Source: Seiridium cupressi
Lineage: Eukaryota > Ascomycota > Sordariomycetes > Amphisphaeriales > Sporocadaceae
Assembly: GCA_036674765.1 (NCBI GenBank)
Contig: JARVKI010000037.1
Span: 248,001 to 312,000 of the forward strand
Length of the DNA: 64,000 nt
Direction of reading: 5' to 3'
A program made the position numbers and the translations under genes. Positions 14,961 to 26,944 of the stretch are shown in pieces (position 1 is the stretch's first letter; the number at the start of each line of letters is the position of its first letter). Under the pieces are notes generated by a model. It was not told the origin of the DNA, did not search any database, and saw only the letters and a program-made list of their open reading frames with translations.

Positions 14961-17246
14961 ATGGAGGCGGCCGCCAAGTCCATCAAGAGTCTAGTCAGCG
15001 TCTTGCCCGACCGCCCCCATCAATTGTCCATTTCGCCCGATTCGCGATACCGCCCCGAGCCCAACGACACGCGCCTCGAGGAGGATGTCATTCGACCCCT
15101 CCAGTACATGACTTATTTGTTCGACGTCGATCGAGGTCTTTTGCTCACGAGAGCCTATTCCGATATTCGCGACGAAGAGAGCCATGCGCCTAAACCCTCC
15201 AAACCACCGCCAGACCCAAACAAGCCCAGAACCAAAGTATCTCTGCAGGATTATAAGAGAAAGAAACAGGAAACAAACTCATTCGACAGCAATAGCTCAA
15301 CGCCGAAGCCCGTATCAAAGCCTGTTGAGAAGGATCGAAGACCCGCCATTAAGAAAGAGGAATCCCCTTCGGTGGACAACATGTTGAAGCAAGCTACACT
15401 GAAGAAGGCGCATCCGAGCTTGCCACCGAGACCTGATGTCCGCCGTCCGGGCGCAGAGCCATCTCCTGAGAGGAAAAAGCGACCCTCAGATGTAAACGAG
15501 GACCGACCAGTAAAGCGCACAAGACTTGAGGGCACGCCGAATGGGTTGTCCCGTTTAGCCTCGAGATCTGACCCTCCCAGTAGGGCCGCTGAGAAAACGA
15601 ACCCGAACGACAAGAAGCTGTCGTCCAAAGAGCTGAGGCCGTCTCCAATGCCAGCCACGAATGGGAGATCTGCGCTGAACAACACTGGGACACATGGAGC
15701 TTCCCCGCGGCCAAGTAGTCAGGTTAATGGTTCTTCGCAGAAGCCAGCCACCGGCAAAGATAATACGCCGAAGAAAGATAAAGCAAATGCCGGCGCCAGG
15801 GAGCTCAAGTCTATACCTATGGTCTCGCCGATCGGCCCAGAGCTTGGTTCCAGGATTCCCGGGTACGAGTCTAGTCCGCGGAGCAAACCAGCAGACAAAG
15901 ATGGAAAGTCACAGGTCAAGCGAACACGCGAGGAGCCGGAACGTTCTTCTACACCCAAAAGACCCAAGCTAGACTTGCCGCCGCTCTTGTCTCCAACACT
16001 GCCACCCATTGTTAGAGAAGCGCAAGCGACAGCAGATAAGAAATTGCCTTCGTCGAAAGATTCAAGCCAAAGAAGTGCTCTCGCCGTCGATTCACCAGGC
16101 AGCGCCAAGAAAGCCCCTGTCAAGTCAGAGAAAGAGGATACTATCTATGTTGACAGCAAGAAGGAGAGGAAAGACGAAACGCCACAAAAGATCGTGAAGT
16201 TGAAGTATCCAAAGAAGCTTGCCAAGACTATCTCTCGACTACTGGCTCTGGCTCCAAAGAAGAAAGCGGAAGCGCCGAGGAAGGACCTTCTTGAGCCTCC
16301 AAAGAGAGATGACCGCGCAGGCAGAGAACGCTCCAACAGTCTGGAGCCGATATCATCTGCATCCGCCCGCAAGCGACCGCCTACCGATACAAGCGAACAC
16401 CCGTCCGCAACCAAGCGTCCAAGAACCTCGGAGATCGCCCAGCCTTCGACACCCTCGAAACACAATACAGCTATGCAACGAGTCGCATCGAGCAGCTCAC
16501 AGGCTGGAACGCCTGGAGCTACTAACCTTACGCCAGGTGCGGCGGGTCCCCTCGTCTCAGATCGCCGGTCATCTTCGGTAGATCCAGAGAGAGCGAGCAG
16601 GCTGAGAGAGAAGCATGCTGCTCTCTCTGGCCTTGGGACGAAGCTCAAACGTCAGAGAGATCGTATCATAAAGCCCAAGGAGAACAGCGGCGCGATCAAT
16701 CTTTCGCAACGGGAGCGCAATGCTCTCATGGCTACCGGCCTCCAATCAGCGGTGGCCTACATGGCAGGGTTCAAGGCGATGGACGATATGCGTGACGCTG
16801 AGCGCAAGATACGGGATCCTCTGATTTGGAAAAGTCTTATGCCCTTGATGAGGGTTTACAGGGCAGATTGCAGCGGCTCATACCAGCTCTCGGCGCTCAT
16901 TCTGCGGCTGCACTGCATCGCTCTCCTCTGGAACGGGCGGACTATAACAGCCTTGGGCCCGGATAATGCCAACAATGCACGGGAGCTGTTTCAGAACGTA
17001 AGAGAGCAAGAACATATGTGGAAGGCCGCTGGCGAGGCAAGAAAGCGGCTTGATGACATCCAGAACGGAGAGGATAACGGGCCAATAGCCCGGCTTATAG
17101 ACCGACTAGGCCCGTGGTCGACTCCAGAAGACGTGGTTGGCGTTACTTTGAAGATTCTTCGAAAGGTCATTCGCCTTGACGACGAAAAATTCATACCGGA
17201 GCCGGAGTTGACCCAAGCGTGTGAGCTGATGGTCAATGGCTCATGA
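14961..17246 (+). CDS. Ser/Pro/Lys-rich nuclear-type protein with conserved helical C-terminus
   Basis: This is a single-exon gene of 761 residues. The frame is open from a TTG at 14937, but the first ATG is 14961 in a strong context (CGACCATGG). An N-terminal segment of about 90 residues looks globular. Residues 90-560 are disordered, rich in Ser, Pro, Lys and Arg, with repeated KRPR/KKPK-type basic clusters typical of nuclear proteins. The last roughly 190 residues, from NLSQRERNALMATG onward, are helical and non-repetitive and look like a real domain. The layout reminds me of the fungal ELL-binding protein Ebp1, which acts in transcription elongation, but that is recollection and weak. Treat the function as unknown. 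Confidence 0.85.
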   Translation: MEAAAKSIKSLVSVLPDRPHQLSISPDSRYRPEPNDTRLEEDVIRPLQYMTYLFDVDRGLLLTRAYSDIRDEESHAPKPSKPPPDPNKPRTKVSLQDYKRKKQETNSFDSNSSTPKPVSKPVEKDRRPAIKKEESPSVDNMLKQATLKKAHPSLPPRPDVRRPGAEPSPERKKRPSDVNEDRPVKRTRLEGTPNGLSRLASRSDPPSRAAEKTNPNDKKLSSKELRPSPMPATNGRSALNNTGTHGASPRPSSQVNGSSQKPATGKDNTPKKDKANAGARELKSIPMVSPIGPELGSRIPGYESSPRSKPADKDGKSQVKRTREEPERSSTPKRPKLDLPPLLSPTLPPIVREAQATADKKLPSSKDSSQRSALAVDSPGSAKKAPVKSEKEDTIYVDSKKERKDETPQKIVKLKYPKKLAKTISRLLALAPKKKAEAPRKDLLEPPKRDDRAGRERSNSLEPISSASARKRPPTDTSEHPSATKRPRTSEIAQPSTPSKHNTAMQRVASSSSQAGTPGATNLTPGAAGPLVSDRRSSSVDPERASRLREKHAALSGLGTKLKRQRDRIIKPKENSGAINLSQRERNALMATGLQSAVAYMAGFKAMDDMRDAERKIRDPLIWKSLMPLMRVYRADCSGSYQLSALILRLHCIALLWNGRTITALGPDNANNARELFQNVREQEHMWKAAGEARKRLDDIQNGEDNGPIARLIDRLGPWSTPEDVVGVTLKILRKVIRLDDEKFIPEPELTQACELMVNGS

Positions 17247-19284
17247 TGTACATGGCCAGCTTATACGAGTTACACCAAGGTAGACATGTCTGTCTGCGCC
17301 GCCAATCCTTTAACCACGTGCCGATCGCACACTTTCCCGTTTTACTTTTTGTATATTACGAACGACGATCTGAACGACTTGATACCAATAATTTCTATCT
17401 GTAGCGATTTCACCATTGCCGGCTTCGGCCCTGAACAAGACGAACAAAATTGGGGGATCAGGAAACAAGGGTAATTCAAGGAGATACGAGTTTTCAGAAA
17501 CTGGAATGATAGAAGGGCGCATCGAGCGACATGACGCAGGTGGACGAATGTTGTACTCTAACCATTCAAATGATGTACACTGTTAGGGAAGGCGCAGAGG
17601 CGTTCAGAAGACAGAGGTCGAGCGGGAGTGCTCCGTATCTTAGCTTTGAACACACGACTCGTCAGCTTCGTGTTTTGTGGAAAGTGACAGGCAGCAGGCA
17701 CAGGGAGTGAGAACACCATTGGATCGTGGCGACCGTCGAAGCTGAGAAGCGGGCAAGATGGACGTCCCAAAACAGGATGTGTCGCCTTGTGCGTAGTGAT
17801 AATTATTGTTTTGAAGATATCCCCACGGCTTAGCCGAGCAATGACAATATTGCAAGCAAATGAATACATCTGCCTGAAGTACTTCCACGTGAGCTCGGAA
17901 AGGTCTTGTCACGTCAACTTCTAGACTTTTGATGACGGTGACTTCATTGAGTACGCGAGAATCAGGCTAGTAGCTTCTCTACCTAGATAAAATAAAACAA
18001 AGAACACATGTTTCATAGGCCGCCTCGGGTCTAGCGACACGGAAGTGTGGATCGTCTAATGCTCATATATCAAAGTAGGAGAGCGGTTGTATCCAAGGCC
18101 TACAACTATGATCATCTCTGGTAATAATAGTCGTGACAACGGTGGTAATTGCCTTAACGAATAATCCTGAGCCATAACAAGACCATTCAAATCTTAGATA
18201 AACATATTTTGGTAGTGGTTGAATGGGGCTTTATTAACAGTAATTAGTGTATATATTCAGGATTACCCTAAATTTTGTGGGTAAACGGTCAGTTATTACA
18301 GCTTGGTATTTTGCTATGAATTTCTGCCTCGCTAATCTACTATGACTTTGACTTGGATATTTTGTGAAGTATCGCCTCTCTTCCCCTCCTCGTACATGGT
18401 ATAAGACAAACCGACAGGACAGTGTAACTGACCGTAAGTTTTAAAGAATTCGACAGCCCATCCGATTTAGCATAGATTAATAATTTAAAAACCACCGGGA
18501 TTAGTACTCAGGTCGATGATGACCTGATACATAAAAGACCCAAACCAAATAAAGCTCCTTTAACCCAAAATCCATGCACCTCAATCCTAACCTAAGTCCA
18601 TTGCATCCAAATGGCGGCAATCGCACATTCCTGCCGCCTTGTAGTGTATAAGCGAGCCTCTTACGAGGTCCTATACTGTTCTTGCCATTTCGTGTCCTAC
18701 AGGACGATACTCCACTGGTCCCTTCCCACAGCAGCGCATACTCCAATATATTAACATATATGCTGCGGTAGACAACTTGAGGTATTGCGACGAGATTTAG
18801 CAGCATGGAAAGTACTGTGATTTGGTCATTTGCATAAAAGTCCGTTAGTCATACACATGTAATGCAAACGCCTAGTCTATAATATGAATTGGGAAACGTA
18901 ATAAAGGTTGTCCAAGTATTATAATGTTGATGATAACGTTATGACCTGAAGTTCATCTGATTGTTTCCGGAGATTCTAAGAGACATGTTCTCCTGCTTTT
19001 ACTTTGGATCTTGGCCGTGCGAAGCCCGATCTAGACTTCCATTGTGCCTTGTTTCCCCTACTCGTGTCTGTGCCTTGTCTCACCTACAGTACTGTATATC
19101 GAAGTTGAATTCCCACTTCTACCCAAGCCTCTGAGATGACATCCTACATTAATTAATCCCCTTAAATCAGGTACAAGGCCCACTTCCCTTTGCATCCTCG
19201 GTTAGGCATGCTTTCCAACCTCAACTGCACACTCGGAACCTCACTTATCTCAAGCTGAGTAGACGGCATAGTCTATTTCTCTCC
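17247..19284. other. A/T-rich intergenic region
   Basis: About 2 kb without a supported gene. Stop codons are frequent in all frames, especially between 17950 and 19200, and base composition is more A/T-rich than the flanking genes. It could include decayed sequence, but no family is recognisable. Confidence 0.5.
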
Positions 19285-20914
19285 GTGACGCAACGCCGCA
19301 GACTCAGCAGCCAGCCGGCCCCCCACTCTACTTGTCAGGACGCCATCCGCCTGGCTAGGCCTGTCATTCGAGATCTTTGTGCGGTATCTGGAACCCCAGG
19401 GCTTGCAGTTGGATTCTTCAACCGAGACGGCGCGGTAATTGATGACTATTATGGTTTTCGAGACAGTCTTGCGAAACTGGCTCCAGATTCAAGCACCATG
19501 TTCAACATCGGGTCTGTGTGGAAAGGCTTCACCGCGCTAGCCATTGCATGCCTTGTAGCTGACGGAAAGGTCAATTGGCATGACCGAATCGACCATTTCC
19601 TCAACGGCTTACCTGCGACTAGGAATGGCGAATTTACCATCCGAGATTTACTGAGTCACCGCACAGGTCTCTGTAGATCGGGTGCGCTGTTCATCGGGTC
19701 GGACAATCGGTTGCTACTCACAAAAAATCAAGGCACGATATCTTCGCGTGCCTGGACGCAAGCCGGCCTCCTCGTCAGGATTTCATTTACAACAATTCTG
19801 GATACCATGCCGTGGGATGCGTCATTGAAAAGGTCTCGTCGATGGAATACGGCGACTTTCTTGCTCAGCGAATCTTCAAGCCTCTAAACATGAACCGCAC
19901 ATTCACGAAACTCCCGCCATTGTCGGACAAGAATGTTTCGCAGGCTTATGTCCCATGTTCTAATCTACAACTTCGCCAAGTCCCAAGCCCGCGCATTTCC
20001 ACTGACACCCTCGCTTTCGCCGCGGGGTCCATTCGAAGCTCTATGACCGACCTTTTGACCTTCTACGGTGCATTGCTCCGGATTTCCACCTCACTTGTAC
20101 CCCAGGGCGTCTTCGACGATTTCGATACCCTTTTCCCAAGTATGCATACCATATCTGAAGCAACAATTCCGTTGCACGTCCCCACGTCACTCCGAGAACA
20201 GTCCTACGGCATGGGTTGGGCACGCACTCAATTACCTAACCAGGTCAGTGAGCTCAGTGGTAACTCCGGGCTGCTGGACACATATCCTACAATTGGCGAT
20301 GCAACTCAGGCGCCGCTGGTTCTACACCATGGCGGCAACAATCTCGGCTGTTCCTCTGCTGTTTACATGATGCCAGAATTACAATGCGGAATTGTTGTAC
20401 TTGGCAGTGCTCTAGGTCACTGCGACGCAACTGACTGGGCTGCACAAGTGCTGACTGAAGCCTACTTGCGTGGAGGCATCAGGACACCCTTTTCACATTA
20501 CGCCGAGGTAGCGGCTACGCAAGGACGTTCGGCAATGGACCGTGTGCAAGAGATGCTGGACAAGGAGAGAATCCCGAGCGATCCTCCGGACGATCTTGAG
20601 CAATACACTGGTATATTTGGCACAAAACAGGCCATTTTCGCATAGTTGTAAGAGCCGACAAAAACCCTGGGGAAAATGAGTTGATTATGTCGTTGCAGGG
20701 TCAAGACGACGAAGAATATACACTCCGCCATTATGGCCACGATACCTTTGTCTTCAATGAGACATTCGATGAGACTGTACATCGTGGCCAGTGGTGCAGG
20801 CCTTACTGGTTCTACAAGATCAAATTCATTGCACGGGGGTCGACGATTGATGCACTTTGTTGGAGAATAGACGATACCGTGGATGAGGGCGAGGTTTTTG
20901 TGAAGCGTGATTGA
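19285..20914 (+). pseudogene. Beta-lactamase-like serine hydrolase, frameshifted copy 1
   Basis: The encoded protein belongs to the fungal beta-lactamase / penicillin-binding-protein-like serine hydrolase family (class C fold). Three consecutive frame segments together cover the family: 19285 to about 19730, about 19735-20640, and about 20640-20914. The first contains the nucleophile motif S-x-x-K as GSVWKGF and the DLLSHRTGL segment. The second has the Y-x-N motif as IYNNSGY and a C-terminal HHGGNN. The third holds the trailing domain (EEYTLRHYGHDTFVFNETFDE). Each junction is a one-base shift near an A or T homopolymer (about 19722-19727 and 20634-20637). No in-frame ATG is visible at the start; the frame begins at a GTG. 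It is either a pseudogene or a gene with assembly errors at homopolymers. Confidence 0.7.
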
Positions 20915-21179
20915 TATTCGATCAATATGACGGTGTTGATAACCATATGTATTTAGTTTCGCTCCTTAGCGATTGTAGTATATGATGAGTTTGTCAAAAT
21001 CCTCATTACACCAGATGGGTCCATCTCGTTATCGAAGCATAGCTATTGTACTGCCGACTGTCGCGAAATGATTTCTATTGATAACGAAGTCATTCGGGTG
21101 CAGGACAGGTAAGTCTTCGGGTATGTCGTCTTTACTTGAAACCTCGAGACCGATTCCGCACCAGCTAATATACAGATGC

Positions 21180-22738
21180 AGGCTGCATGCAATCTTGCCT
21201 ACGATTTCCCTCCTTCGTGAGATAACGGGCGCTGCATCAGTTCATTTGGGGTGCTCCATCGAGGCAGAGTGGTGCTTCAAGGAACTAACGGATGGCGTGA
21301 CGCAACGAATATGAGGCCAGCAAATAATGACATTGCGTCCCTAATCGGTTCGACGATGAAAGCCATGATAGCATCGTGCTGCTGGAGACTGGTCAGTGAG
21401 GGGATCCCTTCATGGAACAACAAGTTATCACAGCATCCGCTGTTCCATACAATTCCTGACCCAGTAGCGGGGGAACGCGCTACAGTTCACGACGCCCTGA
21501 GCCACACCACTGGTTTGGCTCAGCTTGACCTTTCTTCGGGCAAGAATCTGGTCGAGCCGCAAGATTTGCTGCACGTAGTTGCAGATCTACCGATTGCTGC
21601 ACAATTCCGCAAGGAGTGGAGTTATTGCAACTGCCTGTATGTGATAACGGCAAGAATAATCAGTAAGGCAAGCGGGGGCAAGCGGGGGCAAGGACTAGTC
21701 TTCGTATCTGAACCAGCATTTGCTGGAGCCGTTGGATATGCACCGAAGTACACTTTGGCGTGATGCTTCCAACGATGGGAATGATGCAACACCACATTAC
21801 GTCAGGGACGATCGGTCGCCAGGCGTACTGCAATGGCCAGATCTATCTGCAGGTACGTTGATGGGACCAGCAGGTTGCTTATGGTCCACGGTTCCAGATA
21901 TGCTGAGATGGGTGCGTGCGGTTCTCAGCAGCATTGATCCCAACAACGAAGCTCAAATTGACGATTCACTACTCAGAGAGATGAGCACTATCACAGCACA
22001 TCATGCCGAACTAACGCACCAAGGATTGTTCAGAAACACTTACGGATATGGTCGATGCCCTCGCCAATGTACGGATTTATGTCCACAAACGGGATGAACG
22101 AGGAAGCAATTCCTGGCCGAGACTCTTCACGACGTCTGATGCTTTATCCCGGCGGCCAGGTGACTGGATATCTGACGACACTTTGCTTATTCCCAGAGAC
22201 TCAGTCTGCAATTATCATTCTCAGCAATGCGCAGGCAATAGGTGATGCATCGGATTGGACGGCACGGGCAATGATGCAGGAGTTGTTTCAGCTTCATACA
22301 CCACTTGACCTCATAGGATTAGCCGAAGCAAAAGCCAAGCAAGCCCTCAATATCTATTCGGGGCTCATGAATGACTACAATCTCAACAAAGGCCATGAAG
22401 TACCCCAAGGCGAGTTACATGACAAACTTGGAGAGTACAGTAATGATGGCTTGAAACTTTAACTCAACATTTGTGCAACAGACTGCCGCGACAAGATTGG
22501 CGAATTCCTGCTGAACGGCATGGAAACACAGCGAAATTACCTTGAGCACTTTTGTGACTCAACCTTTGGTTTCCCACCAGATTGCCGGGAAGAACAAGAA
22601 CGCAGATGCATGGTCGATTATGTCGTGTACGAGCAACTACTTCTCACGTTCAAGGAAGACGGCAGCGGCAAATACGATAGATTGGAATGGGTAATGCAGC
22701 CTGGGCTCCCAGCGATCATCTTCAAGCACGAGGCTTAG
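21180..22738 (+). pseudogene. Beta-lactamase-like serine hydrolase, decayed copy 2
   Basis: A second member of the same serine-hydrolase family lies just downstream of the first. Fragments contain S-x-x-K (GSTMKAM), DALSHTTGL, Y-x-N (WSYCNC), PLDMHRSTL and the C-terminal GGQVTGYL block. Lesions visible are a one-base frame change near 21245, a perfect tandem duplication of the 10-mer AGCGGGGGCA at 21671-21690 that shifts the frame, a TAG at 21696-21698 where the family has Trp (consistent with TGG to TAG), a frame change near 22050, and an in-frame TAA at 22460-22462. The last could instead be spliced out as a 42-bp GTAATG..CAG intron. A further intron may lie at about 21110-21176. The multiple independent lesions make a true pseudogene likely. 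Confidence 0.75.
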
Positions 22739-25199
22739 GCAAATTTGTATTTATTCAATTTATTCGCCTATCTTGGCATAAACTAAAATCTGTTCCATGT
22801 TCATTACACTATGTGGTCGGCTGTCTATCTTTAGCATCATCTTAAGCTCGTCCAGCTTATGTGGACCCTAGTCGGCAAATTCGACAATGATATCCAACAA
22901 TCAGTTTCCGCTGGACTATTCTTTTTCCGAATAAATGATTACCATGTGCGTTACACGACGGCACTATGTGCTCGACCTATGTCTCACTCACGCAGAGAGA
23001 AGCGATCTATTTGACTACCGACAATGTAGTTTGGCGCTTACTCCCGGGTTCTCCCTCATACCGCCATCGAATATAGTTCCAGGAGCCAAGTCCGGAATCT
23101 AGTAACGTTAGTATCGCGACTGATATCGAGACTGAGACAACGCGATGAAGCTCAAAGATATTTTTGAACCCCCACCTCACCTCCCCTCCGTGGGTTTTCT
23201 TGGGATTCTATACGTATTCAGTTACAATATCGTCGCTATCTAAGAGCCATGAATAAATCATCTGGAGTATGATAGTCATAATCCTGTAGCATCTACTTCC
23301 GCCATCTGGCTTCCAAGACTAGAGACTAAGCTACCCGGAGGGAAATCCTATCTGAACAAGAAGCTAAATTGCCTTCACTAGCCATACTGACAATCTATTG
23401 AAGCCAGCTATCACTTAGACCATTGACAGCAAATGCAGTGCTAATAACACTACCAACACAATATATGCCTTATAATGGGACAAGGGTCTGTATGTATGTA
23501 CAGAGCACTGCTGGCCAGTAACCTTTCCGGGTCCTCCTTTCTGCCGTGATTGGTGTTCGGCTCTCATGATCCTTCAGTGAGTGGGCACGGGGTCCACCGT
23601 GGTTGAACCCTTTCCACGTTCCCATCGTGGCACTCACGGAGCAGTGCCAACATCGGTCGACAAAACAGACCCTTGTGCAGGAAGTGCTTGAATGAAAAAG
23701 ATGAGTGGAATCTAGAGACGCGTTGCCTGTCCCTTACCAGATTGAGTGTAGTGGCGGTTACATAACGAATTCACCACTCCAACGATTTTTATCGTCTTGC
23801 ACTGTGCTCTCCAGTGGCTCTGCTCAAGGCTTGGTTAGATTTTTGCTTTGAGGACCGTCTTCCGGTGCCGATTAGTACCAAGACTAAAGCTGCTGTCGGG
23901 CGACGCCGACCGGACGAGTATAGTGAAACAGAAATAAAGACTCATTCAGCAGGGAGATAACGGGAATGACGGGAGTAATATAGCGAGAAAGCTATCAACA
24001 GTAATATTGATGGGAACTGGCCGCTAATCATAACCACAACGGAGTTAAGAAATATGACTAATCGAGTGAAGTGGTTGTTCGGGCTACTTGAGGATATTAC
24101 AGTATTTCAGGGACAACGTCGACGACCACGAATGAATGCGCGTTCGACAAGGGGCCCCCTGACTGGAGATGTGTGGAATTGAGATGGAAGAACGACCTTT
24201 CTCCTTGCTCATTCCGGATGTCTGGCCAGGCATGCCGAACCCGAATTTCCTCTCTGAAGAGAATGCTCTCAGGAGCTGAATGTGATATCCACCTCTAAGA
24301 AATCTCGAGACCCCTGCTTCCGGGGAGATCCCGTGTCCCATGTCCAATCATCCAAAAGTAGGCCATGAAGCTTTTGCCTTTCCCTGCAGTAGCCGTCGAT
24401 GCTTCTGACGTAGTATGAGAATTTCGGGTAGAGCCGAAGATCGACGCAGAAGCCCTTCATTACGAGCCCAGTAAGGTGGGAAGATTTGTACCTATTGGTT
24501 TATAGTACCGTGCCCGCGGTAGCTTGTCCCAATTGAGAATGCTGTGCGCTTGCGTCACTAGCATCGTGACTCAACCGGAGATGCCAGTATTTTGCAAAGG
24601 GACATAGATTCCGATAACCAGAACAACTTAAGACCGACCAAATAAGTGGAGCTCTGGGAGTAGTCGTGGTGGTGGGCAGAGATGTGCTCCATCTTGTGGC
24701 TGCGGCAGTTGCAACTAAGCCAGCCGATCGGCTCAACGTTCATACAGTCTCCACAGTGAGATCTGTGTGGTGGGTTCATGGGCTTGTCTGCAATTGAAGA
24801 GGCACACTTTCCTCGGGATATGATCGCAGTAGTATTCATGTACGTTGAATTGCTTTCTACAGGGGCCTCGCCATTCACAGGCGGGTGGTGTGAATGGTTT
24901 GGCACGGTCCGTCAAGCCTCCGTCACAAATTACACTTATGACGAGATCCGTGACGGAATGAAGGATGCAAGCTTGCCGCAACTTCGCGGATGGAACAATA
25001 TAGATTGTTTAGAAATCCCCCAAATACCATCATCATTGTGAGATTCCACTCTGCCTGCTCGGTAGTAACAAAAGTTCCCCTGGGTTGGATATCGTTTGAA
25101 AAGACAACCAAGAACGCCGCACATATGGTGCCGAAATACAGAAACCCCATCGCTTTTCTCTGCTTGTGCGCATAAAACATGTTAGTCGCCACGCGAATA
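22739..25199. other. Intergenic region without supported genes
   Basis: About 2.5 kb. A minus-strand frame at 24923-25192 has two hydrophobic stretches and could be a fragment of a membrane protein, but it has no partner exon and no recognisable family. Frames at 24084-24905 look non-coding. Confidence 0.45.
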
Positions 25200-25941
25200 T
25201 CATTCCCCTGTCTCGGCCATACTCTGAGGCGCTCTCCAGGATTGATCGAGTCCCCTACTGATCTGGTCTGCGGCGTGCATGAGATACTGGTCGATGACGG
25301 GGTGGTTGCAACCGGAATGGCTGAGGAGTTCGTGCTTTAACAGCAAGGTTTCGTTGCTCAGCTCGTCGAAGGCAGCTCGTAAGGCTTTGTTCCTCTCGCG
25401 CTCTATCCTCTGGCTCTCCTTCAGATCCTCTTCGGCTAATTTGCTCTTGGCTCGGCATTTGGCAGCAGCAGTGCGGTTGCGTTCGCGTCTGACGGGTTCC
25501 GACACGCTCTTGCGTCGGGCACCGGCGTCAGGCACATCGTCTTGCTACGGGAGGTCAGTGGTGAAAATTATCTCAGCACCGAGGCTGTAGTACCTCGTGT
25601 TTAAAGCGGGGGAGCGACTTGATGCTCCTGCTTTCTTTGCGCCGCTTGTTGTTCGCAGCCGGCACCAAAGCACTGTCACTGTCGCGGATACTGGCCGGAC
25701 TTGGACTTGGACTTGGTGTGGGGAAAGACTGTAGACAATCTGGACTGACGAAAGCGGCTGAGGACATCATGGCCTGCAGAGTCGGATCGACTGGCAAACT
25801 TGACTGGATTGACGGGGAAGTTATTGCTGTCGGTGGCTTGAAGTCATTCAGGCTATCGTGGTACCACTCGTCCCAGTACCCGGGCAGGTTGTCATTGCAT
25901 GACATGAAGTCGACTGTGTTGGCTGTCATGGCTGTGTTCAT
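25200..25941 (-). CDS. bZIP transcription factor, ATF/CREB-like
   Basis: The exons on the minus strand are 25941-25594 and 25544-25200, with a 49-bp intron (GTACTA..TAG), giving 230 residues. The first ATG in the frame is at 25941. The N-terminal half is an acidic/Ser/Pro activation-type region with a short SPSPSPSP run around residue 85. The basic region reads RRERNRTAAAKCRAKSK, fitting N-x7-R with the AAxxCR core of ATF/CREB-type factors. It is followed by a leucine-zipper-like helix (LKESQRIERERNKALRAAF) and then HSGCNHPVIDQYL, which is common after the zipper in fungal ATF-like proteins. It probably acts as a dimeric DNA-binding regulator. Its targets cannot be told from the sequence, and it lies about 11 kb from the metabolite cluster. 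Confidence 0.88.
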
Positions 25942-26944
25942 GGTCGAGTATAGAGCTGGAGCTGGATCCAGCAAGTCTCGACTGAGGAGGGGTGAATAAA
26001 GGTGGTTTTTATGGCACGAGGGTTGGGAAAGCGCCTTCCGGAGAAGCAAGGCATGTGAATTGGGGATCTGCTACTGGTACATGGTCCTGCGTTGCTATGC
26101 CTGCATGTACAGAGGATGCGCGACAAGAGGGATTAGCCAGTTGGTGCTCGGAAGTCACTTTCACAGACGGACCTCTCAAGGCCTTTCACAACTTGGACAT
26201 GCCTTGGGGGCTAGACCTCCGACCTAAGTCACTACGTATGTAAATCGCCTTCACTATCTGTGCGTAGCCCGAGCTGGCCTGGACTCAAAGTAAAAACGGG
26301 CTGACGGGAAAGCAGAGATGTGCCCGAACGGGCCTGAATGGCTCGTAGTTCTCGGACCAGGGTCCAGAGGGTCAAGGCGCCGCGCTGATTGGCCCGCACA
26401 GTCCGCACTCCTTGGTTGCACGCCGACTGTCTCAATGTTTGTCCCAAAACCTTGACACACTGGATAGCCCATGAAATACAATGTGCTACTGTAGGCTCAG
26501 CCACGGTGGCGACTTCGCAGCCAGTTTGGATGCCCAATTGACTGTAAGTATCTGCCTGCCGCCTGCTCTCCGCGTTTCTGGCTGTCTGGATTCCGTGGCG
26601 TTCGACGCACCTGCCGACATCCCGGCTTGGTACACCAAAGGTCCGCCACTGCTTATGACGACGATTTCAGATTTAAGGCCGACACTGAGCCAGTAACATC
26701 GACGCATTGGTAGGTAACTCCACTAATTGCTCTCCGGAGACACTGTTCCCTTGAGAGCTGTGGCTTCGAAGCGGGAAACCCCAGAACCATCAAACTCAAT
26801 TCATAATTCTCCATTTCTCGGCTGAACTAGACTAATGTAGTACCTCGTCCATTTACTATGTATGTACAGTAGCTTGGTGACAAGCTTTACCCTGCAGCTC
26901 AACAAACACCGACGCCTGATTGCTCCAAGACCTAAATGTAGGCA
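25942..26944. other. Spacer between bZIP and protoglobin genes
   Basis: One kilobase holding the bZIP 5' region and the protoglobin 3' end. Frames here lack features of genes. Confidence 0.5.

Noticed and set aside
20631..20690. Intron instead of a frameshift at the end of the first beta-lactamase-like frame
   Set aside because: The residues read through the third frame (IVVRADKNPGENELIMSLQG) join smoothly to the C-terminal domain, so removing them as an intron would lose family-like sequence.
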